A stretch of DNA of 64,000 nt from Hemerocallis citrina. Lineage: Eukaryota; Streptophyta; Magnoliopsida; Asparagales; Asphodelaceae. Each line of letters opens with the position of its first letter. Within the stretch, counting starts at the first letter, position 1. The stretch covers positions 110,975,073 through 111,039,072 of the forward strand of contig CM030363.1 of assembly GCA_017893485.1 (NCBI GenBank), in the 5' to 3' direction. A program made the position numbers and the translations under genes. The notes under the pieces were generated by a model. The model was not told the DNA's origin, ran no database searches, and saw only the letters and a program-made list of their open reading frames with translations. Of this stretch, positions 22,918-33,021 are shown one piece after another.

Positions 22918-25900
22918 TATCACGTCCCACTTCCCAAATATACGGAATACGAGTACATGATAATAGCATAGTGAGTGACTAATGTCACCCATAAACTGTT
23001 TATCCGATTAACTCAACAATATAATCAATATAGAATATTTGCACATAAAATAATAATAATCTCATGAACAATAATACTTGGAATGAAGCAATAAAAATAT
23101 CCAAATACAATAATAATAATCCAACATTTGGAAACAATAATAAAATTCGGGACATAAGCCCAAAACAATAATAATCCAATCCAAAATAATAACAAATCTC
23201 AAGTTTATTAAAGCAATAAGCAATTAGAAAGTAGTAGTCTTCAGAATGTTTGTTCCCCAATTCCAGTAGGCAATTCTCCTTAATTACTTGTATACACTTC
23301 TTCTAAAAAAAGGAGGAAAATTGTCCTTAGAGCAAGTCATGGACGGCATGTAGAGAAAGCAGAGAACAATGGAATAACGATATAATAATGAATTTAATGG
23401 ATCAGTAGAGATAAAAAACGTGGGACAATAATCATGATAATCGATGCAATGGCTATAAACAATGATGCAATATTTGGTAACGGTAATCAAAGATCAATAA
23501 CAGTAACACTTACCCATTATTCGATATCAATAGGAACAATGATGAACTATATGCTGTGTCGGTGATGTGTCAATCCTTATGTCCATTAATCATTTTAAAA
23601 CAAATCTAATGCACGTACTACTGTGTCCCATCTGTTCCATACCACAGGTTCGATGCATGCAATCAATTATGTTTAGACTATAGTGGTAGACTCTATAGTT
23701 CTTGTACTGGGTATGATGACGATAACAATACAACATGGGCCAAAATGCAATTTCTTACACAATCACGATATCAATAATAATACGGGCCAAAGTGCAATTT
23801 CTTACACAAAGACCATATCAATAATAATACGGACCATCATCCGAGTACAGTCCCTATATCATCAACTATTCTAGTCAATCCCTTAAACCCCAACTTGTTA
23901 GTTATTTCATCAATGCAACAATACAATCTGTAATTTGGGACATGAGGTGACCATAGTATCAATAGCGGAATAATAGAATGATAACATGAAATAGGACAAT
24001 TAGAATGATGACAATAACTCATTAGGATCATGTAATGCAACATACATACATCAATTCATGCAATATTACGATATAGGAATAATTAATCCATTAAAATCTG
24101 AAACATAAAATTCTGGACAGCAAGAGTAGTCTGTACAAAAATGTATTTTCCTGCTGTTCCAAAAATCAGAAAGTGAATCCATTCAAAGTTATACAAACTA
24201 GATTTCCACACGGTTCCAACGCATATTTAAAGTTCAAATTCTAACAACAGTTGCTAGGTCAAAAACATGGTTCTTTACAGATTTTAGGTTCAGACAGAAT
24301 TTCGACATCACATTAATTTTAATTTAAGAAACTACAAGAACTCCATATTAAATTCAGTAAAAATATTTTCTGAACTCCTAAACATGTTAAGCAACGATCT
24401 GGAAATTTTCAGATTAAAATTCTATTATTTGATCAGCAGTTTTACTGTTTAAGCATGAAAGGTACGAGAATCTGAAAATCTGAAAGTAAAAACACAGCTG
24501 TAGTAAACCGGGCAAAATTTTTGCTTCAAACTCGGAATTTAAAAATTCAAGATGTTCTGGAAACTAGAAAGATAACGGTACAATTCATATTCAGAAAGTA
24601 TTTCATTTTAAGATCGTTTACTAGTTCGAAAATAGCAGTTAACATTCAAGTTAGCAAGCATATACAGGATTTTGGATAGTTTTCTTGAAAATAAATTATT
24701 TAGACTATATGGTTATCGATTCTTTAGTCAATAAATTGTGTAATCAACACGATAGGTTTCAAAACAAGATAAATAAAACTAGAACACGCTCATACATCAA
24801 TTTATCATCAATCAATCATCCATCAATCAAACAACATACAACCTATCAATTGTCTTTACAATAATTTATTTGTGTGACGAATATATAAACAACCCTATTA
24901 TCCATTCTATATGCACTCAGGAAAGATCTAAAATTTAGAGTTAAAAGTGGCACGATGTCAAGAATATTGGATTTGCTCGTGTAAACCATCAATAGACCCA
25001 ACGAAGAGATGAACAAAGTATAATACGATAACAAGGGATCTACTTGCAGGAATTTCAACAAAACTTGAATTTGATACAATTAACAATTCATGAGGACGGT
25101 GACTTGCCTTATAATTGATGAAAACGATACCAAGATTAACGGGATAAGAATCCCGAAGCAACGAACACACAAACTAGCACAAACCACTAATAGCACGTGC
25201 GATATACGTGCAATAATCCAAAGAACCTAACAACACAGCACACGAAGAGAACACAGCAACTGTAGTGGGAGGGAGTGTCGGCCAGGGGCGGCTGTGCTGG
25301 CGACTAGAGGTGCGGCGACGCAAGGCAGGGTGGCGGCGGGCCGGTGGTTCTGGTCAGCGATCGGACAGAGGAGGAGGGAAGGGGGTTATTGGTTCTGGCA
25401 TTGATGGTGATGAGAACAGAGGAGGAGGGAAGTGGGTTTCGGGGGTTTCTTGACTGGCGGCGCTAGGAGAGCGGCGCCGGATCTTGGCGATGAGGAGGTC
25501 GCCGGAAGGTGGGGGTTGGTCGGAGACGACAGGGGGGTCTTGGGTGTTTTAGCGGGAAAACTGAGAGAGAGAGAACGGCGATGAAAGATAGAGAGAGGAA
25601 AGAGAATAGGCGGCTAAGGTTTCTAAATTGTGCAAATTTTAGGGTTTGCATTAGGGTTGTATTTATAGGGTACAATTAGGGTACTGAGTTAGTGAATTAG
25701 TGTCCAATATTAGCGGATTAGGGTTAAGAACAAATCAAATTTTGTTTTAGGATTCAATTATGAGATAGATCAAAATCAATAGGGTTCAATCAAAATACCC
25801 CAATTAAATAAGAGAACAATAGGATCAATAAGAATAGCCCGATCAAATGAACGAAGAATTTCATGAATAAGTCTTAATAAAAAAAATCAAGGAAGAAATA

Positions 25901-25971
25901 GGGTATTTATTCAATTGCAAATAAAATATTACAAAAGGGGAAAAATTGAAAATTACAAAACAGTAGTTACA
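22918..25971 (-). repeat. Array A, right LTR (5' LTR of unit A2)
   Basis: 3054-bp LTR. Its inner end reads CGTGATA instead of CGTGACA (one point change). It begins TGTAACTACTG on the minus strand at 25971. TATAAATA lies at 25660-25667 and the GCAAGT donor-like motif at 25103-25102. Its outer flank carries the right TSD copy (25972-25976). Confidence 0.87.
25660..25667 (-). promoter_or_regulatory. TATA box of right A LTR (upstream promoter of the array)
   Basis: TATAAATA on the minus strand within the 5'-most LTR in the element sense, so this is the promoter that would drive unit A2. Confidence 0.6.
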
Positions 25972-25976
25972 ATATA
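25972..25976. repeat. Target-site duplication of array A (right copy, atata)
   Basis: ATATA immediately after the last A LTR, matching 6935-6939. Confidence 0.75.
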
Positions 25977-26026
25977 TATATGTTTTAAATTAAATAAATA
26001 ATTAATTTTGTGAAGTGTACACAAAG

Positions 26027-26053
26027 CACGTGCACGTGCACACGTGCAATGTG
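26027..26053 (+). promoter_or_regulatory. G-box (CACGTG) cluster in X LTR
   Basis: Overlapping CACGTG and GCACGTGC words upstream of the TATA-like box. The homologous stretch in the X 3' LTR is 61975-62002, and LTR G has a similar one at 45325-45345. CACGTG is the core bound by plant bHLH and bZIP factors, so a promoter role is plausible. Confidence 0.55.
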
Positions 26054-27250
26054 CACACTCAAATCAAGAGAGAAGGTGGCCGACATGTTTGGGAGTGGAA
26101 GAAAAATGAATGTTTTGAATTTAGGAGTGGAGTTAGTGGGCGTATTAGTGGGGGTAGTTAATATAACTATCTCCTAAATTTCTTATATACTCACCAACTC
26201 ATTCTCTCCTTCCCCTCCTTCTTTCCTTCTCTGTTCGTTTCCGAAACCCCCCATCCAGCCAAGTCTTTGTTTTATCCACTCATTCCACCATTCAATACAT
26301 ATATATAAGCATGTAGGTGTATACATATATATGTATATGAAAAAGAAAATGCGATGAGTGCTTTCATCGTTTCTTCACTTCTTCTTTGCCGAAATCCACC
26401 AGCAAAATCCTCCACTGTGCTTCTCCACTTACCACATACACACATACATAATCATATTCTATCATATACATATACATATATAATTATATATATGTACATA
26501 TATGTAAGGAATGCCTCCCTGTTGCTCTACCGAAATGAGAAGGAAGGTGCTCACTGTGCTACCCGAAATGGAGTGGAGTGTTTTCCTTGTGCACAGATTT
26601 TGAGAAGACAAATTGGAGCTTCACATGGAGTTTATTTCTAGGAGTTCAATTTAGTACATCAATATTTCTTGGGTGGGTGTTTCTTAAATCCTTTCTAAAT
26701 TAGAAGTATGATGCATGCAAGTTAATATATGGTCTAATTGTTAAATTTTGATTAGTGTGGTAGATGTGAATTGCTTAATTTATTCTCTGAAATTTGTTAT
26801 GATGATTTATTAATATATTTGCATGCTAGAATACATGCAAATTGATGAATCATGATTGTATGAAAAATTGATGCGTGGTAGAATATTTCCTATTATAGTT
26901 GAAATAATGTAACATGTACGAAAATTGTTTTATAATACGATTATAGTAGAGAAATAGTCTCATGATTTTATTTTATGAGTATAAAGAATTTTATGAAGAA
27001 ATTTTGATGAAAGACAATTTTCTATTTGTAAATTAATGAGTTCTTCAATGCAAGATTAAGATTTTGTTATATTGTCAAAAATAATTTTTTGTGAATTTAA
27101 ATATTTGCAGTATACTGTATTATTTTGATAGAAATACATTCCGAAAAAAGGTCGAGAATTTTAGTGAGTACAAATAAATTGAAAATCGAGTTATTTAAAG
27201 GGAGACTTAAATACAGTGCGGTTTATACTTAAAGAATTTAACTCTTTTCA

Positions 27251-27352
27251 TATTGGTTAGTCACTCAAGACCAACTGGTCTTCTGGTGCGCTTTGGGTCT
27301 GTTACTATTCATGGGCGGAGGCTCTGGTCTGGGTTCGAGTCTTGTCAGAGAG
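27251..27352 (+). other. tRNA-like module 1 in X 5' LTR
   Basis: Starts with an A-box-like TATTGGTTAGTCACT and ends with a B-box-like GGGTTCGAGTCT (27331-27342). It is a diverged copy of the module at 27447-27553. Confidence 0.5.
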
Positions 27353-27390
27353 ACTGTTTTATTAAATTTCGATTTTAATTCAAATCACCA

Positions 27391-27393
<3 letters not shown>

Positions 27394-27424
<31 letters not shown>
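27394..27424. repeat. (AT)n microsatellite
   Basis: About 15 uninterrupted AT dinucleotides in X. Reduced to a few units at the corresponding place of the 3' LTR (about 63342). Confidence 0.9.
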
Positions 27425-27428
<4 letters not shown>

Positions 27429-27446
27429 TATTTCAATCACCCCTTA

Positions 27447-27553
27447 TATCAGTTAGTCACTCTGGCCTTCTGGTCGACGGGTGCGCTTTGGGTCAGTTAT
27501 TGTCATCGGCGTGGTTTGGCTTTGGTCCTAGGTTCGAATCCGACCCTTGCCAC
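27447..27553 (+). other. tRNA-like module 2 in X 5' LTR (perfect B box)
   Basis: TATCAGTTAGTCACTCTGG resembles a tRNA A box. GGTTCGAATCC at 27531-27541 is an exact B box, followed by an acceptor-like CTTGCCAC. The spacing of about 80 bp is wider than in ordinary tRNA genes, so this is a tRNA-derived or Pol-III-promoter-like module, not a functional tRNA. Confidence 0.5.
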
Positions 27554-28355
27554 TTTGTTTTCTTTTTTGAATTTTTTTGGTATTTTGAGTTTTTAAGTGA
27601 ATTAAAAATTGGGGAAAAAATTCTATTATTCTTCTAAAATTGTTTAGACTTTATAAAAATTATTTCTACAATATTTTTATATATTTAATGGGAATTGAAA
27701 GGGGATTTTACATTAAATAATGTTGAAGAACTCGATTTTATTGATTAAAATGTCACTCTTCTTTAATTTAAGACAGTTGAAAATTGGGGATGCACTTAGA
27801 TTCTTCTTAATGAGATTTTATGGTTATTAACATTTGATTAATTGAATATTTGAATTGTATACGTTGTTATGAATGATTAAATTGATAAAAGAAGTCAAAA
27901 TGAGATACTTCATGTTATGAGATTATAAAAGAAATGTTTCTCTTTGAGAAGGAGTTTATGAATAAAGAAATTGATATGTTATTTTGAGATTGAATATGAA
28001 ATATTTTTTATCTCTAGAAAGAGATAGTTGTTGAAATCTAGAGGCTAGGCGAGATCCTAGTAACCGGCTGTATTTATTCATGAATTTGAGGGCTAACCAG
28101 TGTGGGTTGAGCATCTCTTGAGAAGTAGCCAGGTTGGGCTGACTATCTCTTTTGTTTGGCTTAAGTCCGGTAGAGTAAGCTAGCTCTAGGTTGTGATGAT
28201 TTTCTTCTAAAACAAACCAAAAACTTAAGGACAACACTATAGTGAAGATGTGATGAAAGTAAGAGAAAAACACAAGTATGAGGGCAGAGAAAAACACAAG
28301 TATGAGGGTCTCGGATCTACGGTGTGAGAGTGTTCACAGGATGTCCACATGATGC

Positions 28356-28360
28356 GTCAG
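28356..28360. repeat. Target-site duplication of element B (left copy, gtcag)
   Basis: GTCAG before the B 5' LTR. The right copy at 39915-39919 is GTCAT. Homology with LTR G supports GTCAT as the original target. Confidence 0.65.
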
Positions 28361-28775
28361 TGTAACCCCTATTTTCATTTTATGTATTTTGAAGTGTATT
28401 TTTTCATTTTTGTGTATTTATCTCTCTTGTATTTTTTCTGAACCGTATATTGGATTTGTTTTCAATATATATTCTTTTTTTTTCATTTGAGCTCCTTGTG
28501 TTCGATTGATTGTCTCTTTTGTCTCGTTTTTCATCATTTTGATCTTTTCCTCATTTTTGGTCTCGTTCTCGTTATTTTATCTTTTTTTTGGTGTTATGGT
28601 GGTATTTTGGTTGTATTTTCCTTTTCCCATTTTTATCTCTAAATAAGATTTCCAAAGCCAAAAATCTCAATCCTATTTGCATTCCTATTGTTATTTGACC
28701 CAAAATCCAAAACTCATTTGTATACCTATTACTAGATACTAATACCCACAACCCATTAACCCACATTTAAACCCC

Positions 28776-28782
28776 TATATAT
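28776..28782 (+). promoter_or_regulatory. TATA box of B 5' LTR
   Basis: TATATAT followed about 20 bp downstream by AAACCCTAACCCTAA and then a CT-rich tract, the usual order of a plant promoter and transcript start. Confidence 0.6.
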
Positions 28783-28799
28783 GTACCCCCCTAATCCTT

Positions 28800-28815
28800 A
28801 AACCCTAACCCTAAC
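28800..28815 (+). promoter_or_regulatory. Telobox-like motif near B transcription start
   Basis: AAACCCTAACCCTAAC. The AAACCCTAA telobox is known from plant promoters of growth-related genes. Equivalent motifs lie at 37045-37060 (3' LTR) and 57098-57112 (solo LTR D). Confidence 0.55.
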
Positions 28816-29220
28816 CTTAATACTCTCTCTCCGTCTCCTAATCCCGGCCCCCATCTTCTTTGTGCTTCCCGGCCTGCACTTGTCCCAAACCCGACACCAT
28901 CCCTCCTAGGCCGAGCCCCATAGCCGGCCACCTCTACACCCTAACCTCCGGCCATCTCATCTCCGACACCTACAAAACCGAGCCCCTACATCCCCTTGCT
29001 TTGCCGATCACCACCACCATCAACAAACATCTTGCATAAATCCCTACATCTCTTCGTGGTGTTCTCAAAGTGGGTGCTTGCCACTTTGATCGTCGTTGCT
29101 TCAAGGATATCGTTCGTGGGGAGATTTTGTTCGTTGTGCTTGGATTTGTTGCTTGTAGCTGATTTTGTTCCTGGGTTTTGCTTCTAGAATTGATTGCATC
29201 GTTCTTCATCCCCAAATTAA

Positions 29221-29231
29221 GGCAAGTAACT
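29221..29231 (+). promoter_or_regulatory. Candidate leader-intron splice donor in B 5' LTR
   Basis: GGCAA|GTAACT with GT at 29226-29227. The motif is preserved in the LTRs of A, B, C and D downstream of the TATA box. A matching acceptor (TTTTTTGCAG) ends at 31825, four bases before the gag ATG. An intron here would be 2.6 kb. Confidence 0.45.
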
Positions 29232-30756
29232 TGTACTCCATTTCATTTGTTTGATACAAGTCAAAAAGTTTACCTATAGTGTAGTTGGGTCTAGAGACAA
29301 CTCTTGATTGTGTTTTTCTTGATGGTTTTTGTCTTTATTGTGATAATTTGGCCATAGATGACTCATGACACAAATCTTGACATGAAATAACCTAGGATTC
29401 ACCCGTTTTTGATTTCTAATCGTGTATGTGAAAATTTGTGTGAAATTGTGTTTTGATTGAGACCCATGTGATATATTTGGTATGGACATGTTAATAACCC
29501 TAAATAATGATGTTTAGACACTTGGTAGGTTGTATTTCAAGTTTGGAAGTGTTTGGACCAATATTCTTGAATCTATAGTGTTTTTGTTCTTAAGGGTGAA
29601 ATTTGTATTTTCTTGCTGTTCTGTTTGTTTGCTGTTTTCGTCTATGCTACTGTCAGTATCTTGATTTCGGTATAAAATATTTGTTTTAGAAAATTTCGTC
29701 TATTTTCAAACCCCTCTAACGTTGCTTGATTTTGATTTCGTATGACTGAGTTATGGCTGTTTTAGTACAGAGGTGTCAATATTTTCCAGATTTTATTTTT
29801 GGGTAATTTTGATAACAAACTATTTTCAAGAACTATTCTATACATATTATTTTGATTTGAAACTTTGGTCAGTGTTTCTTTATTATGTTATGGATTACTC
29901 TAAATTTTGGTGAATTTTATTGATAAGTTTTATGTGGTGTTTCATGCTCGTTTCTGAAATCTATACATGCCGTATTTTGCTCGCTGTTCTATAAAGAATC
30001 ATATTTTCACTATGATTCCTTATACTTTAGGAAAAATATTTGTGAAATGTTAAAGTTAGTATATTCTATCTATTATCATATCCCTTTGGAGGAATTGGAT
30101 TTCGTTTCACTGGTTGCGAGATATCTTAGTTTTCTTACTGCAGTGTTGGAATTTTCAGATTTGCTAAACTATGTTTTCTTGATGCTTTCATATTTTTGAT
30201 GACTGATCTATTCTTATTAGAATATTATGAAACTTTACATTTTGATTTTAGACATATAGGGGAATACCCTAGATTTTTTGTGGATTTATTTGATGAGTTT
30301 TAGTGCTGTTTTTCTGACTGAGAATTCGTTTTCCTGATTTTTGACTAAACATGTTTTCTGTTTTCGAACCTGTTTTGAGTTATGATGTTGTTAAGTACTA
30401 TATGAATTAATTATACTCGTTGGATTTGTTTGGATGTTTATTTTCCAGATCCTTCAACTTATCCATATTTGAATTTCTGTAGCGGCAAGAATCACTGTTT
30501 TAGTACTGTACTGCCATTCTGTCCTGAATATGAACATACACTGTTTTGCTCGTTTATGTGACTGTATATCGTCTATGATTGATTATTTGTTTCCCTGAAC
30601 CTAATACTGATTATACCATGTTAGTTTGACACTATTTCGTACACATCATGCATGTTTGATGACCATAATAAAAATAATCAAGCCGGGATTTCTTAAAGGA
30701 AGATCTAGTAGTGGAAAATATGGAAACATGTACTTGGAAGGGAACTGGTGTTCCAT

Positions 30757-30818
30757 ACTGTTACTGTTACTGTTACTGTTACTTTTCTGCTACTGTTACT
30801 GTTACTGTTACTGTTACC
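30757..30818 (+). repeat. TGTTAC tandem repeats (B 5' LTR)
   Basis: Ten or so TGTTAC/CTGTTA hexamers, followed to about 31120 by looser GAGACTGTTA-type units. Confidence 0.85.
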
Positions 30819-31663
30819 TGAGTACACTGCCCCATCATGGTCCACTATGAAATCTAAATGCAAAACTGTTTGTTGTAGCAACCATGTAGTAAAAACCGGG
30901 ATGCATGAAGTGCTACCTAATTAGTAATACAAACAAGACTATAAGAACATAAAACTGAGACTGTTAGAATGATACTGTTAGTCTGAGACTGTTATACTGA
31001 GATTGTTGGACTGATACTGATGTACTGTTATCCTGATTCACTGATATACTGAGTTTACTGTTACTAGAGACTGTTAGTTGCCATGTGACACTGCTTTGAC
31101 ATAAAACAACTGTACTGATAGAATACCATGCTAGTTGATTGCCATGATATTAGTTAGTTTCTCCATGTGCTTGTATTATACATTATTTATGACCCGCGAC
31201 TTGCAATTGACGGGTACTTGTTATCTTCTTTTCTCCTTCTCATGCAAATTTACTAATTGCAGATTAGGATGGACGACTGCCAGATGGTATTGGCAAGATG
31301 ATGTATTAGTGTTGGAGATTCTGCTTTATTATTATTATTTTTATCGTTGCTTGAACACTGCATAAAGTGTATTTGGTTTATTGGATATTTATTGTATTTG
31401 GCCGATGTGACCCAGGATATTTGTTTTTGTCCAGGCTCTGATTTATTTGAGAATATTTTATTTGGTTTCAAGTAAATTTCTGTTGGTAATCTATTTCAAT
31501 TATGCATGTTGGTTGATACTTTTGCTTCCGACTCTGATTACTTGTGTGAGATATTGCAAAGATTCTTGAACACCTTATGAATGATAAAAATTATTCGTTG
31601 GACTTTTGTTTCGTATCCGTATTCCGTAATCTTTTTGGAAAGCGGGGCGTGACAGGGTTTTAG

Positions 31664-31675
31664 TTGTATCAGAGC
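31664..31675 (+). promoter_or_regulatory. Primer binding site of B
   Basis: TTGTATCAGAGC, nine bases after the LTR end. It has one mismatch to TGGTATCAGAGC. Confidence 0.75.
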
Positions 31676-31828
31676 ATCAGGTTTGGCTAATGTATTAGTT
31701 GTCTAATATATTAGACAAGCTTGGCTTGAACTGGGATCTGCACAATATTTCACCAACCATGCATACATAAACGAAATATATACCAACTCAGATTCTGGAT
31801 GCTAATTATTTTTGATTTTTTGCAGACT

Positions 31829-33021
31829 ATGGCTTCTCAAGGTTCTACTTTTCAGTCACAGGTTGATCTGATTGAGGCTGTCTCGACTGTGCTTGAGCGG
31901 CTGATTAATCAGCAGCAAAACCACAGTGATCTTGTGATGGCTGCTCTTGAAGCTGGCCGGGTTCCGCCTCCTGTTGTGCCTATGTAGGCAAATCTTCCAC
32001 CTCGCCCAGGGACAGTTACAGATTTTATGAGGCTGCATCCCGACCGTTTTTTCGACTCTGAGACGCCTTTGGAGGCTAAACAGTGGTTGATCCGGACTGA
32101 GCGCTTGTTGTTAGCGACTCGTATTGCCGAGGCTGATCGGGTGGACGTGGTTTCCATCCAGCTGGTGGATTTGGCTCAAATCTGGTGGATGGCTGAGTCT
32201 GAGCATCTTAAGAGACCTATTGCTTGGGCTACATTTACTCGGAGATTCTTGGGGAAGTTATTCCCCAGTAGTACTCGAGTTAAGATGGAACAGCAATTCC
32301 TGGCCCTAACACAGGTTAAGTCATTGTTCTATTTTGGATTTGTTACATAATTTTTCATGCAATGTTGTAACATGGACCTTCTTGCAACAGGGCTCCAGGT
32401 CAGTAGATGAGTACGCAGCTGAGTTTACTAGGCTTATCTGCTTCGCTGCCATTCTTGTGGCAACCAAAGAGGATAGGGCTCGTAAATTCACAAATGGGCT
32501 TGAGCAGGATATCAAGAGGCATCTGGTCTCTCTTCATCTGCGTACTTATGCTGAAGCTCTTGAAGCAGCTCGAGCTCAGGAACAGACTTGTGGTGGTTTG
32601 GTTCCTTCTCCGCGAACTATTCTGCATTTTGCTGCTAGGCCTACTGGTGGTCCTGTTCGGAGGCTTGTCCCAACCCATCCAGTCAGGACAGATCCGTATC
32701 CTTCTGTCATTTTCTAAAGGGGTGGTTTTTGCAACTTCTGTCAGATGTCTGGGCATGAGCATAAGAATTGTTGGCGCGTCAACCGTCGGTGCTTTAGGTG
32801 TGGCACCGCTGATCATTCTGTACGCGATTATCCGCAACAGCAGCAGGTGGCTCTTCCAGCCAAAGGTTCTGTTCAGCAAGCAGGCCCAGCTCGTGGTCCA
32901 GTTAGGCCACCGCTTCCTCCTCAATGCCAGATTGTCGGTCAGAGGATCGCTGTTTCGAGGAAAGGTCAGGCTTTCAACTTGACTGCTGCAGATGCTGAGA
33001 CAACTGAAGGAGTTGTGGCAG
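31829..33021 (+). pseudogene. B gag (two exons), nonsense-mutated
   Basis: Gag with ATG at 31829. Exon a (31829-32314) has a stop at 31985-31987 (TAG, where C has CAG), then the core F-M-R-L-H-P-D, Q-W, W-W and F-P-S-S. Intron 32315-32390 (76 bp) separates it from exon b (32391-33021), which starts G-S-R-S-V-D-E-Y-A-A-E-F. Exon b ends with two zinc knuckles: C-N-F-C...H...C (32730-32771) and C-F-R-C...H...Y (from about 32790), whose final Cys is Tyr. A TAA at 32715-32717 lies just before the knuckles. Nucleocapsid RNA-binding function is inferred from family knowledge. Confidence 0.88.
32315..32390 (+). other. B intron 1 (within gag), 76 bp
   Basis: Donor ACACAG|GTTAAG and acceptor CTTGCAACAG|GGC. 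It contains an in-frame stop if read through. Splicing joins L-T-Q to G-S-R-S-V-D-E-Y. Confidence 0.75.

Larger units (their letters stand above)
6940..25971 (-). mobile_element. Element A: LTR-internal-LTR-internal-LTR Tekay-like array
   Basis: A 19-kb minus-oriented array with three LTRs (6940-9912, 14900-17963, 22918-25971) and two complete but decayed internal regions (A1 9913-14899, A2 17964-22917). Only the outer ends carry the 5-bp TSD (atata). The middle LTR is joined directly to a PBS on one side and a polypurine tract on the other, so it serves both units. This is the structure left by unequal recombination between LTRs, not two independent insertions. Pol ends with a chromodomain, which places it among Tekay/Del-type chromoviruses. 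Confidence 0.88.
25977..28360 (+). mobile_element. Element X, 5' LTR, segment 2
   Basis: Resumes the X LTR at TATGTTTTAAATTAAATAAA and matches 61920-64000 almost collinearly. It contains a CACGTG cluster (26027-26053), a TATA-like TTATATAC (26182-26189), CT-rich leader sequence, an open frame of 95 codons (26354-26641) that I do not recognise, an AT dinucleotide run and two tRNA-like modules. Interrupted at 28360 by element B. Confidence 0.8.
28361..31654 (+). repeat. Element B 5' LTR
   Basis: 3294 bp, TGTAACCCCTATT... to ...GGGGCGTGACA. It contains TATATAT (28776-28782), a telobox (28800-28808), a CT-rich leader, the donor-like GGCAAGTAAC (29221-29230), the AAGCCGGG...GATCTAGTAGTG block (30679-30713) and a TGTTAC repeat array (30757-30818). 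Confidence 0.92.

Noticed and set aside
27447..27553. A genuine tRNA gene
   Set aside because: The B box is exact but the A box is imperfect, the A-B spacing is too long, and no acceptor stem or anticodon arm pairs convincingly.
32407..32982. 191-codon frame overlapping B gag
   Set aside because: It is the +1 shadow of gag exon b; the zinc knuckles and V-D-E-Y block are in the other frame.
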